From Candidatus Kosakonia sp. 282A-S69 (lineage in GTDB: Bacteria > Pseudomonadota > Gammaproteobacteria > Enterobacterales > Enterobacteriaceae): 64,000 bases of DNA. A program made the translations under genes and the position numbers. A model generated the notes under the pieces. It made no database searches and was not told the DNA's origin. It saw only the letters and a list, made by a program, of their open reading frames with translations. The stretch is taken from assembly GCF_029433855.1 (NCBI RefSeq), contig NZ_JAROAU010000003.1, forward strand, positions 1,426,073 to 1,490,072. The letters are read 5' to 3'. Of the stretch, positions 25,309-34,238 are shown piece by piece; within the stretch, counting starts at the first letter, position 1; each line of letters opens with the position of its first letter.

Positions 25309-25425
25309 AGCTTACATGCGCACCAAGTTAACCAAGCTGTAAGGTATGATATCCAGAGCAGGATTCAGTATGACGCTCTCGGTGGCTTGAGTGTCCCAAT
25401 AATTCCAGTAGAAGAAATCAGATGA
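25309..25425 (+). pseudogene. C-terminal remnant of an Rhs toxin tip
   Basis: A frame without a start reads HAHQVNQAVRYDIQSRIQYD and ALGGLSVPIIPVEEIR, ending at TGA 25423-25425. This looks like the end of a toxin tip, and the next immunity gene starts 4 nt later. The toxin family is not identified. The rest of the tip is missing. Confidence 0.6.
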
Positions 25426-25429
25426 ACTT

Positions 25430-25903
25430 ATGAATATAAACCAGGCATCGATCGAAAAGTTATTAAGAATCAATTGGCTTTCAAATGCAGGAAAAGATAG
25501 CTCTATTCCTAACACTATACGCGTTAAAAATATAAATGCTTTTCAACTTAATCTAGAAAGTGAAGAGTGGGAAAATGTTACTTTAGAAGCCCGAAATAAT
25601 ATCACAGGTTGGTTGGCAAAAAAACATGTGAATGCTTTTCTTGAATGGAACAAGCTCGCAGATGCTGCTGCTGTTATCATTGAAAGTAAAGTTGTTCCAC
25701 AAATCCCTCTTATAGGAGGGGATCAAAAGGTTTTGCTTAGTAATATAAAGTGGGATTTATTAAATTATTTTTTAGAGGATGCTTATAGTCCCCTTTTAAA
25801 TAAGCCACTTTTTTTTATGAATCTTATTTCTATTTATGAGCAAGGTCATATGCCCTGTGGCTGGGCCGGTCTGTGGCCCCAGGGCGAGCTAATAATTTAC
25901 TAA
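25430..25903 (+). CDS. Probable immunity protein of an Rhs tip
   Basis: The 157-residue, AT-rich gene starts 4 nt after a tip remnant, which suggests a toxin-immunity pair. The protein has NQASIEKLLRINWLSNAGKD at the N-terminus, a middle helical part with VNAFLEWNKLADAAAVIIES, and the C-terminus IYEQGHMPCGWAGLWPQGEL. That GHxPCGW ending is typical of several small immunity proteins of unknown fold. The ribosome site is poor, consistent with translational coupling. No named family can be given. It is complete while its toxin is reduced to a tail. Confidence 0.72.
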   Translation: MNINQASIEKLLRINWLSNAGKDSSIPNTIRVKNINAFQLNLESEEWENVTLEARNNITGWLAKKHVNAFLEWNKLADAAAVIIESKVVPQIPLIGGDQKVLLSNIKWDLLNYFLEDAYSPLLNKPLFFMNLISIYEQGHMPCGWAGLWPQGELIIY

Positions 25904-25909
25904 CACCCC

Positions 25910-26134
25910 TGGCGGAATGCGCCGCAAACTGGTGTTCTAGCGCCGCTACCGCTGGGGCCGCACCGATCAGATAGTCCAGCAGATACACACCGACGCGACG
26001 CAGACAACTTCCGGCGAAAAGTGTACAGCCAGTACCAGTGGGGCTACGACGCCGCAGGGCAGGTGACGAAGGCCGTCGAACCGCAGAAAGAAGAGCGCTT
26101 CTTCTGGGACGCCGCAGGCAACTGCACGGAATAG
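25910..26134 (+). pseudogene. Third Rhs core fragment
   Basis: The piece repeats the core sequence seen at 23190-23390: RRYRWGRTDQIVQQIHTDAT, a frameshift at about 26018 (TCCGGCGAAAAGTGTACAGC, an extra base), then YSQYQWGYDAAGQVTKAVEP, EERFFWDAAGNCTE and a stop at 26132-26134. An internal TAG follows KLVF. Here the Trp codon mutated to TAG at 23373 is intact. This is typical of displaced Rhs tips that carry a short core segment. Confidence 0.85.
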
Positions 26135-26213
26135 CGTCGCAACGGGTGAGCATTTGTATTTGATGTCAACCAAAGAGGGTGTTTCAAAGACGTGTAGTGT
26201 TTGCAGATGATGA

Positions 26214-26242
26214 ACGTCCGCTATGAGCCAGAAGCGGAAGTT
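26214..26242. repeat. Left arm of an imperfect inverted repeat around the GNAT gene
   Basis: ACGTCCGCTATGAGCCAGAA followed by GCGGAAGTT is the imperfect reverse complement of 26791-26820 on the other side of the acetyltransferase gene. Similar 30-bp motifs recur in enteric intergenic DNA. Confidence 0.6.
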
Positions 26243-26332
26243 CGCGGCAATTTCGCAAAAGATTCTATATCCTTAAAGAAAATCACTCATTAATCCTCAA
26301 AATTATACTGTCTCATGAATGGAGAAAAACAA

Positions 26333-26773
26333 ATGAATATCAGGACAAGATTAGCTGTACCCTCTGATATAGAAGATATTTTTGACGTCAGGACTTCGGT
26401 TAAAGAAAATTATCTCAGTCGAGAAGAAATGGAACTGATGGGAATTACCGAGAGCAGCGTCAGCGATATGATTGAAAAAAGTCGTTGCGCATGGGTTGCC
26501 GTAGATGACGGCAAAGTGATTGGTTTTTCGATGATTATACTTGATGAAGGTTCTCTTTTTGCGGCCTTTGTTCTTCCTGAATATGAAGGCAGAGGTGTAG
26601 GTCGCAGCCTTGTTGAACTCGCAGAGCAGGAATTATTCAAACATCATGAGGTTGCCTGGCTTGAAACCGACAAAAACAGTCGTGCGGCAGAATTTTACGG
26701 GCGGCTGGGCTGGGTTGAGAAAGAAAATGTGAGCGAATCCGATATTAGATTAGAAAAACTTCGCTGCGTTTAA
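26333..26773 (+). CDS. GNAT family N-acetyltransferase
   Basis: This 146-residue single-domain acetyltransferase has start region MNIRTRLAVPSDIEDIFDVR, beta4 motif FAAFVLPEYEGRGVGRSLVE containing the acetyl-CoA pyrophosphate loop (Q/R-x-x-G-x-G/A form, GRGVGR, about residues 86-91) and EFYGRLGWVEKENV near the C-terminus. The start is placed at ATG 26333 with GGAGAAAAAC upstream; an alternative at 26315 is weaker. Substrate unknown. It stands between Rhs debris and a decayed integrase, flanked by imperfect inverted repeats, so it may be element cargo. Confidence 0.88.
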   Translation: MNIRTRLAVPSDIEDIFDVRTSVKENYLSREEMELMGITESSVSDMIEKSRCAWVAVDDGKVIGFSMIILDEGSLFAAFVLPEYEGRGVGRSLVELAEQELFKHHEVAWLETDKNSRAAEFYGRLGWVEKENVSESDIRLEKLRCV

Positions 26774-26790
26774 GCAAAAAAACCTTTCGT

Positions 26791-26820
26791 AAATGTCCGC
26801 TTCTGGCACTCAGCAGACGT
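26791..26820. repeat. Right arm of the imperfect inverted repeat
   Basis: AAATGTCCGCTTCTGGCACT continues as CAGCAGACGT and mirrors 26214-26242. The 220 bp beyond it, up to the integrase, show no gene. Confidence 0.6.
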
Positions 26821-27044
26821 TTGTAACATCTACATGCTGTACATAGAAAACTTTTGGAAGGGCATGAAGTGGGAAGGGAGGGCAGCAGGGCTTGTAACTC
26901 TCAGGCAACTCGTGATCAACAAAAACCGAAAACTATAAGCATCTGTCGTTCCCTGTTTATATAGACTGTCGGTTGGATTGTGGTTTGGAATTAAATTTTA
27001 ATAAATATATCTTAGTCAAGAATAAAACACCAATGCATCAGCGT

Positions 27045-28232
27045 TTATGAAACATCAACACTGATGTCAGTGCTGCTTACCCATCCATCAAGCTTATCAG
27101 CCCATTCCTGCATCATCGCTTTTCGCTCATCGATATAAGTTGCATGGTTGTACGTGCGGCGAACGTTGTTAGTATCAGCGTGCGCAAGCTGAGCTTCGAT
27201 AGCATCAGGGCGATAGCCCAGCTCGTTTAACCATGTGCTGCCTGTTGTTCGGGTTGCATGTGGGCTGTAAGTTCCCCAGCCGGGGCTTTTAAGTAGCTGA
27301 CGCAGCGAGTGTGATGTCATCGGGCCACGCGGGTTACCACGGCCCGGAAATGTATGGTATCGATGCCCGGTTAATCCCTGTAGCGTTTTGAGCATGTTGA
27401 CGGCCTGGGAGGGAAGGGAAATAACATGCTTTCTGCGAGCTTTGATGCGCGTTGCCGGAATGGTTCATAGTACATGATCGAGATCGAATTCTGACCATTC
27501 TGCCTCGGTGACTTCGGCTGGCCGCGCCAGCGTCCACCACATTAGCCACATGCAATAGTTACCTGATATGAGCCGCGACTGTTATCAAAACAGCTTAATA
27601 GCTTCCCGATTTGCTGAGGATTCATTACCTGTGTGCTGTGTCTTATTCGCCGGAAGGGCCTTGCGCACAGGCCATACAGGATCGCTATCTGCTCTAAGCG
27701 TCGCGACTGCCAACTCGAAAATTGATGAAACGGTGCGACGGGCTTCTGCGGCAACTGTCGGAGCGCCGCGCTTAGCCGTTTCCTGAAGAATTTTAAGAAT
27801 GTGGTGCGGGGTGATTTCCCTGATAGGAAGTTTGCCGATTGCGGGGAAAACCACACGTTCAAGCCTATCCAGTCGGCGTGTTTTGGTAATTTCGGCCCAG
27901 TCTTTCATCTGCAACCACGCTTTGGCGATCAGCTCAAAGGTGTCAGAAGCGTCATTGACCTTGCGGATCTTATCTAACTGACGAGCCTGTGTCGGGCTAA
28001 CTCCATCTGCGACTTGCTTACGCGCTTGCTCGCATTTCTCTCGAGCTTCGGCGAGCTTTATCGCTGGATACTCACCCAACGCAAACATGCTTGATTTTCC
28101 GTTGAGTTCAAACCCATAGCGCCACGCCTTTTTGCCATTGGGTTTCACTTCGAGGGAGAGACCATTAAAGTCATTGAGTCGATAGAGTTTTTCTTTCGGC
28201 CTGGCAGTGCGGCATTGCGTATTAGTGAGCAT
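27045..28232 (-). pseudogene. int: P4-type tyrosine integrase, inactivated
   Basis: The N-terminal part (28232 to about 27585) reads MLTNTQCRTARPKEKLYRLN and the DUF4102 arm domain (SLEVKPNGKKAWRYGFELNG, FALGEYPAIKLAEAREKCEQ), then the core-binding domain. A frameshift near 27560-27640 interrupts the start of the catalytic domain. The other frame resumes with YCMWLMWWTLARPAEVTEAE and is cut by TGA (27465-27467) in place of the expected Trp codon. From 27395 it continues TSHSLRQLLKSPGWGTYSPH, AT RTTGSTWLNELG (R-H-x-x-R region) and DTNNVRRTYNHATY with the catalytic Tyr. It is transcribed away from the att core at 28428. Confidence 0.9.
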
Positions 28233-28443
28233 AGCGGGTGCTTGACTATTTTTTATACCGCTACTGCACTCACCAAAAATGATAATGGAAACGGATTGTA
28301 CTCATTTCAGACTGCGCTTACACGAGATTACATGAGACAATGTGGAATGAAAAATCCACGCAAGTGCGTGGATTTTATAGGCTTTTTTGATCTTCATGAG
28401 ATGCTCTGACACCTCATGAGACAACACATTTTATTTAGACGTT
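28086..28443. repeat. Left direct repeat: integrase 5' end plus att region
   Basis: This segment is near-identical to 35055-35411, for example the shared block from TTGCGTATTAGTGAGCATAG through ACTCATTTCAGACTGCGCTT. It contains the integrase start, its promoter region, a hairpin ATCCACGCAAGTGCGTGGAT and the att core. Similarity stops sharply after base 28443. Confidence 0.93.
28428..28443. other. Internal attachment-site core of the tandem elements
   Basis: ATTTTATTTAGACGTT is identical to 35396-35411, which includes the last two codons and stop of ychF on the minus strand. This copy encodes the same Asn-Val-stop relic but is detached from any ychF body. Confidence 0.88.
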
Positions 28444-28810
28444 GAGCTGTGATTAACAAGCTAATTATATGTTATTTAAGGCTTTAATTTTTATTTGATG
28501 TTTTTATACTCATAAAAGTATTCATTTATATTGATGTTGATATCTGGGGCTAGTTACATCAACTCCGAACAATTTTTATCCACTAGGAGTGGTTGCACTA
28601 TTTTTTTGTTTGTTAATGGTGATATGTCAATTGCAGGAGAGCAGGCCAAATTCACTCTTCTTTAGCAGAATATTGTTACGGACTAAGATAATTAGAATTT
28701 GAATTATTTTGAGATTATTCTAATTGCCATCTTGATTTTATTTATTTTTGCATCAAAATTCACAGTTTCACCTTCTGTTACCCATCAAAAACGACCGTAA
28801 AGGGATTACT
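28444..28810 (+). promoter_or_regulatory. AT-rich leader of the RADAR operon with an inverted repeat
   Basis: The 367 bp hold no gene. AATTAGAAT (28690-28698) and ATTCTAATT (28717-28725) form perfect 9-bp arms 18 nt apart, about 90 nt before rdrA. It could be an operator or a leader hairpin. No convincing promoter hexamers can be fixed. Confidence 0.4.
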
Positions 28811-31525
28811 GTGAACACGATATACATACCATTAGACAGCGGAGAGTCTGCGGTCCTCAAGGATCCAGATACCTTACTTCCTCGTAAAATTTATGAACAG
28901 CTTGCCCAGTTCATTGAAAAGGCTGTTAAGGATGTTGATGAAGTACCGAAAAATTCAGAATCGTTTAACGAAACGCGCAGTCATAAGGCAATATCGATTG
29001 ACGGTGAAAGAGGAACGGGTAAAACATCGGTACTAGTGAATTTAAGAGATTACCTGGAAAGTAATCATAAAGAGTTTGCGGGAGATATTCATATTCTCGA
29101 TCCCATCGACCCGACTCTGCTTGAAGATGGTGAATCGCTGTTTTTACATATCATTGTTGCTGCAGTACTTCAGGATAAAAAAATTAAAGAGGCGCAAAGT
29201 AAAGACCTTGATAAATCGAGACTCTTTATCCAGAAACTTGAAAATTTAGCCAATGGCCTTGAATCCATTGACCTGCAACACAGTCAGCGAGGGATGGATA
29301 AAATCCGTTCCCTCTATGGCAGCAAGCATCTGGCAAATTGCGTTGAAGCATTTTTAAAATCCACCCTGGATTTAATTGGGAGAAAATTATTAATACTGCC
29401 GATTGATGATGTGGACACTTCGCTTAACCGAGCGTTTGAAAATCTGGAAATATTGCGTCGTTATCTTACATCTCCGTACGTATTGCCGATTGTAAGTGGC
29501 GATCGTCGCCTGTATGACGAAGTATGCTGGCGAGATTTTCATGGACGGTTGAATAAAGACTCATCTTATGAACGTAAGAAGTCTTATGATATAGCTAAGG
29601 AATTGGCAATTGAGTACCAACGTAAAATATTACCACTGCCGCGTAGATTAAGTATGCCCGCCGTGAGTGATTACTGGCAGCAAGACGGTATGGATGTTAC
29701 CTTGGACAAAGACGGTATCCCGTTGCGCAACTTTATGGCTTGGCTGAAGATATTTATCACCGGCCCGGTGAACGGTCTTGAGGGTAGCGATTTACCGCTA
29801 CCGATTCCATCGATTCGTGCCCTAACGCAGTTTATAAATCACTGTGGTGATTTAATAATAGAACTTCCACCAGAACTTAAAAGTATGGATACTCCTCTTA
29901 CTGTTCGCCGTTGGTGGCAGATGCCTGATGTTCCACGCCCAGTAGTTGAAGCTTTTGCGTTGAAACACCGGGAGCTCAGTAAAGAAGCTAAGCGGGAGTA
30001 TGCTGATGCCTATAAAGTCTTCAATGAAAAATATCTAGCATGGAATTATCAACATTCTCCAGTAGGAATGAAAAATAACGAAAACGGTAAATTAGTTGAT
30101 GATATGTGTTGGATCAACAAGTTGCTGAGTTATTTTCAGTTCGAACCAAAAGCTGGCGCCGTCTATTTAACCCTTAAAGCTCAGCTAAATTGGGCTGAAT
30201 GGAAAAATAGTAAGAATCGTAACAATTCGATATTTGATACCGTACTTTTCCAGCCCTTGCTTCAGGATCGCCCTGAATACGTCATTTTTAATGCAGGAGA
30301 AAGCTTGACCGATTGGGAGTCGCAATTATCTAAAAGCTTACCAGAAGGCTGGCTTTCGGTAATCAAGGGGAAAATGACAATTTTGCCTTATCCTATTGCA
30401 GAAACAGGTATTAACTCGGGGTTGAGATGGAAGTATTGGGAGGACGTTGAGAGCAATAACGCTAGTGAAGAATTGAATGATAAGGCAATTTTTCTTATTA
30501 GTGCTTTAACACAAAGGAATTTTTATACAAATGCAAAGCAGTCGATTGTTCTTAATATTGGTCGAATTTTTGAAATTATCATTGCCAGCTTGATCTCAGA
30601 TCTGGAGTTATCAGATCTGCAACGAATCTTACAACGCTCACCATTTTATTCTGCCAGCGCTCTTGCGCCAACTAAAAAATTAAAAATTAATGAGGCTGAG
30701 GGTGAAGATTCTGGAGGGAATGTGGATGATCTCGAAAAAGAAGAATCCTATGATCGTGAAGATAGATTAGAAAATTCATTGGAGTGTTTGTATGAAGATA
30801 TTAAACTATGGCGAAAAGAAAATAATGTTGATAGATTAAAAATATCACCTTGGATGGTATATAAGGTTTTTAACAAAGTATACAGTCAGGTCGCAAGTAA
30901 TGCTATTGACCAAAAGGGTATGCAGGATATTACTAAGGCAATTAATATTGTAGGTCGAGTATTTTATTCAACTTGGTCGGCATTTGGTAGTTTTGAAAAA
31001 GGCGAGTTGTTCGGGTTACCAGACGTGGTAGTGACGACTAATATTAACTCCTCAAAAAATTTCTATCAACATGCTAATTTCCGTACCAACCTCGGACCAT
31101 TTACCCCTGAACAGAATCTACAGCAAGGACCGTCAAGTCGCAGTGCTATGAATCGACAAGCTTTTGGTCAGATGAGTAGAACAGTCAGTTATGTTCTGAG
31201 TTCACATCCTCTCAAAAGATGGATCGATGAAGTATTATTAGCAGATTTAAAACATCCATCAAAAAATCAGGATGATACGAGAAAAATAATAAATCAGAGA
31301 AAACTGACGAAAGCTCGGCGATTCATTATTGACAGATTAGGCATCGATGAGAATGAAAAGTTAACAAAAAAAATCATTAAAGAGCGGCTAACGGCATTGT
31401 ACAAACCTCTAAAAGAAGCCGATCAATTTATCAATTCTGTAATCAGTGAGTTCTCTCCTAGCGATCCAGCAGTGAAAATTCTGTTAGAGGCATACAGTGA
31501 AATTAACCTAAGTGGTGACAAATAA
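28811..31525 (+). CDS. rdrA: RADAR defence ATPase RdrA
   Basis: This is a 904-residue protein if started at GTG 28811, which has AAAGGG 6 nt upstream; the earlier in-frame codon at 28748 adds 21 residues without a ribosome site. An AAA/STAND-like P-loop module is at the N-terminus: Walker A GERGTGKTS (65-73) and Walker B LLILPIDDVDTS (193-204). A long helical, charged remainder follows. Size, motifs and position before a ~900-residue adenosine deaminase match RdrA, which forms heptameric rings and assembles with RdrB in anti-phage RADAR. It overlaps rdrB by one base (TAATG), so translation is coupled. Low GC relative to the flanks marks acquired DNA. Confidence 0.92.
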   Translation: MNTIYIPLDSGESAVLKDPDTLLPRKIYEQLAQFIEKAVKDVDEVPKNSESFNETRSHKAISIDGERGTGKTSVLVNLRDYLESNHKEFAGDIHILDPIDPTLLEDGESLFLHIIVAAVLQDKKIKEAQSKDLDKSRLFIQKLENLANGLESIDLQHSQRGMDKIRSLYGSKHLANCVEAFLKSTLDLIGRKLLILPIDDVDTSLNRAFENLEILRRYLTSPYVLPIVSGDRRLYDEVCWRDFHGRLNKDSSYERKKSYDIAKELAIEYQRKILPLPRRLSMPAVSDYWQQDGMDVTLDKDGIPLRNFMAWLKIFITGPVNGLEGSDLPLPIPSIRALTQFINHCGDLIIELPPELKSMDTPLTVRRWWQMPDVPRPVVEAFALKHRELSKEAKREYADAYKVFNEKYLAWNYQHSPVGMKNNENGKLVDDMCWINKLLSYFQFEPKAGAVYLTLKAQLNWAEWKNSKNRNNSIFDTVLFQPLLQDRPEYVIFNAGESLTDWESQLSKSLPEGWLSVIKGKMTILPYPIAETGINSGLRWKYWEDVESNNASEELNDKAIFLISALTQRNFYTNAKQSIVLNIGRIFEIIIASLISDLELSDLQRILQRSPFYSASALAPTKKLKINEAEGEDSGGNVDDLEKEESYDREDRLENSLECLYEDIKLWRKENNVDRLKISPWMVYKVFNKVYSQVASNAIDQKGMQDITKAINIVGRVFYSTWSAFGSFEKGELFGLPDVVVTTNINSSKNFYQHANFRTNLGPFTPEQNLQQGPSSRSAMNRQAFGQMSRTVSYVLSSHPLKRWIDEVLLADLKHPSKNQDDTRKIINQRKLTKARRFIIDRLGIDENEKLTKKIIKERLTALYKPLKEADQFINSVISEFSPSDPAVKILLEAYSEINLSGDK

Positions 31526-34227
31526 TGTTAACCCGGTCGTTGAGTGAACATGCAACAGGGTGTTTCTTCACCGACGAGCGCCTGTCAAAGCGCTTTTGGG
31601 CGATCCTGTTATCGCCACCGGATGATTTTACGACGTGGTCGTCATTGCAGGAGGAGTGCTACCAACTGCTCGTTGAGAGTATTGATAACCGTTATCCGCG
31701 CACTTATCGGTTGACCGACGTGCGCCAGCTAATGGGGAATATCTGTGATGATGGCTTGTTGACCAGCCCGGCACTGCCTTGGCTGGATGTCATTGCAGAA
31801 CAACTGCTGCTACGTAATGGTGATTTACTCTACTACCGCGAGAATAAGGTACAAGACTATGTGCGGATAGCGGCAGAACTGGACCCGGCTCTGCTTGCGG
31901 GCTGGTGTCTTGGCAACTGGCTACAGCAAAGTCCTCCTCCGCGATTGTCAGACATCACCCGGGTGGTGATGGCGCAGAATCCGTTCTTCGCACCGCCTGC
32001 CAGCGCGGGCAAACCTTTTGCGGAGGGGCACGTCCATCTGGGCGGGGTGACGGCGGGAGATACCATCCTGGATGGTTATCTTTTTGAAGATCTTGAACTG
32101 CCAAAAAGCAAGAAAGCATCGCTGTGGGCACTTGAAGAGCGCGATGATTTAACGCCGCTGTTGGTTCGGGCAAAGTCACTGCTTTCCTTATTACTCTCCG
32201 ATCGGTTTGAAACGGTTTTCAAGAAGTATGCAACCTTGAGTAACCCGATGACGAAAAGCCTGAGTCTCCCAGACTGGCTAATCCTCGCTAAAAAGAATCG
32301 AGGAACAGAAAACGTCAGTCCCGGCTGGCTGTTAGGCCAGCTGGCGCATGCCTCTGACCGAAAGCATCCTTCACGCTGGCTGTGGCTTCAGCTTTATCTT
32401 TGCCACACTTACCAGCTGAAAGACACCCATCCGCTTGAACGCACTGCCATACTCTGCTTTTGGCTTACGGTTAATGCGCTTCGACGTCGCATTATTATGG
32501 ACGGGCAGGGGCTTACGCGTTTTACCGAACGCTATTTCGGCGGTGCGCTGCGCTCGGGCAAGAAAACTGACAGCAGCAATATGCGTTATCTGTTTGCCGG
32601 CAAAGACGATATGGCCGAAGTGAAGGCATCCCCGACTGCTTTTGGCCATGAAATGGTGGCAGGTTTTTCCTCGTCGCTGCTCAAGACCCTTGGTGTACCG
32701 CTCGTTTCTCCACCTTATGTTTTTGGTGAACATGAGATTAAGCCAGACGAACGCGCGCTGCGCTACATTGAAGTGCTTGAGCGCTGGCAGTTTTGTGGGC
32801 ATTTTTCACGCTCTAAAACGGCAGGCCGCGGTAAGCGACCAAAGGCTGATTTGCAGGCCAACTGGAAGGAGGCAGAGCGATTGCTGCAGAAGCTCTACAG
32901 CCACAATGGCTGGAATCATCCGATATTTTTAGGAGGGAAACGCAACCCGCACTTTCATTTTCAGCCGTCGAACTGGTTTCGGGGTCTGGATATTGCAGGG
33001 GATGAAAATGCCCTGAAAATTGCGGGTTTTGCACCGATGCTACGATGGCTGCGCAGCGGGCTTTATCCGGTGCCCGATGGGCTTCGCGCCAGTAAGAGCT
33101 TTCATTTCAGCATCCATGCCGGGGAGGATTATGCGCATCCAGCGTCGGGGTTGCGTCATATCGATGAAACGGTGCGCTTTTGTGAGATGCGAGAGGGGGA
33201 CCGATTGGGCCATGCGCTCGCGTTGGGAATTGAACCTGCGCTCTGGGCGAAGCGGCATGGAGAGATGATACTTCCGCTGGATGAGCATTTAGATAATCTT
33301 GTCTGGCAGTGGCACTATGCCACGGTTTTGTCGGGTTCATTGCCACTTGCACAGGCGGTATTACCGCTGCTTGAGCGGCGCATTGCACGTTTTGTCGCGC
33401 GTTGTGATTGGTGCAAGGAGAGACTACCTCAAATAGATTGTAGCGTGGCGGATAAACGAGCTAACGGTGATGAACCATCTCTAAAAAATATCACGCCTGA
33501 TACACTCTACCGGGCTTGGCTTCTGCGGCGTAATTGCTCGTATCGTCTCCGACAACTCCACGGTGGAGCGCCGTTAACCTCGCAGGAGAAATGCGCACTA
33601 CCAGACTGGTCAACGTTAAGTGATAAAGACAGTGTGGCGGCGCAACTTTATCAGCAACGACACTCCAGACTGCTTGACGATCTCCCTCCACAACTGGTGG
33701 TAGTGCGGGTCGCGGATGAATGGAGTACACAGGAGTTGATTGGCCTGGGAACTCCCGGCAAACTGCGTCAGCGGATGAGTAGCGTTAAAGACATTATCCA
33801 GGATATTGATACACCAGTAGAACTACAGTTTATGCATGCATTGCAGGATTATTTGCTTGATCGCTATGATCGCAAAGGGTTAATTATCGAAACTAACCCA
33901 ACATCAAACGTATATATCGCGCGATTTAAAAAGCACGTAGAGCATCCTATTTTTCGTTGGAATCCTCCGGATGAAGAACTTTTGAAACCTGGTGCTGAAT
34001 TCAATCGCTATGGATTGCGACGTGGACCTGTCAGGGTTCTGATCAATACTGACGATCCTGGGATAATGCCTACGACATTACGGACGGAATTTTTACTACT
34101 GCGAGAGGCTGCTATTGAGCGTGGTGTCAGCCGTACGATGGCAGAATATTGGCTGGAGAGGCTTCGCCTGTACGGGCTGGAGCAGTTTCAGCGTAATCAT
34201 TTAAATGTATTTGAAATTATTGACTAG
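31525..34227 (+). CDS. rdrB: RADAR adenosine deaminase RdrB
   Basis: The 900-residue protein is far longer than housekeeping adenosine deaminase (about 330). The metal-dependent deaminase centre is spread over it: EGHVHLGGVT (His169, His171), FSIHAGEDYAHP (His531 with AGED), RLGHALALG (His563) and LINTDDPGI (Asp843, Asp844). These are the zinc ligands and catalytic Glu/His/Asp set of the amidohydrolase fold, with large insertions between them. In RADAR, RdrB forms a dodecameric shell and converts adenosine nucleotides (ATP/dATP, or RNA adenosine as first reported) to inosine forms during infection, stopping phage growth. It follows rdrA with overlapping start and stop. Confidence 0.94.
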   Translation: MLTRSLSEHATGCFFTDERLSKRFWAILLSPPDDFTTWSSLQEECYQLLVESIDNRYPRTYRLTDVRQLMGNICDDGLLTSPALPWLDVIAEQLLLRNGDLLYYRENKVQDYVRIAAELDPALLAGWCLGNWLQQSPPPRLSDITRVVMAQNPFFAPPASAGKPFAEGHVHLGGVTAGDTILDGYLFEDLELPKSKKASLWALEERDDLTPLLVRAKSLLSLLLSDRFETVFKKYATLSNPMTKSLSLPDWLILAKKNRGTENVSPGWLLGQLAHASDRKHPSRWLWLQLYLCHTYQLKDTHPLERTAILCFWLTVNALRRRIIMDGQGLTRFTERYFGGALRSGKKTDSSNMRYLFAGKDDMAEVKASPTAFGHEMVAGFSSSLLKTLGVPLVSPPYVFGEHEIKPDERALRYIEVLERWQFCGHFSRSKTAGRGKRPKADLQANWKEAERLLQKLYSHNGWNHPIFLGGKRNPHFHFQPSNWFRGLDIAGDENALKIAGFAPMLRWLRSGLYPVPDGLRASKSFHFSIHAGEDYAHPASGLRHIDETVRFCEMREGDRLGHALALGIEPALWAKRHGEMILPLDEHLDNLVWQWHYATVLSGSLPLAQAVLPLLERRIARFVARCDWCKERLPQIDCSVADKRANGDEPSLKNITPDTLYRAWLLRRNCSYRLRQLHGGAPLTSQEKCALPDWSTLSDKDSVAAQLYQQRHSRLLDDLPPQLVVVRVADEWSTQELIGLGTPGKLRQRMSSVKDIIQDIDTPVELQFMHALQDYLLDRYDRKGLIIETNPTSNVYIARFKKHVEHPIFRWNPPDEELLKPGAEFNRYGLRRGPVRVLINTDDPGIMPTTLRTEFLLLREAAIERGVSRTMAEYWLERLRLYGLEQFQRNHLNVFEIID

Positions 34228-34238
34228 AGGATTTTATC

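Noticed and set aside
26774-27044. Outer attachment site of the left integrase element
   Set aside because: Searched by eye for the 16-bp core; only unrelated GACGTTT-like strings were found, so the left end stays undefined.
31525-34227. Housekeeping adenosine or AMP deaminase
   Set aside because: The length of 900 residues, the wide spacing of the metal motifs and coupling to an ATPase gene fit RdrB.
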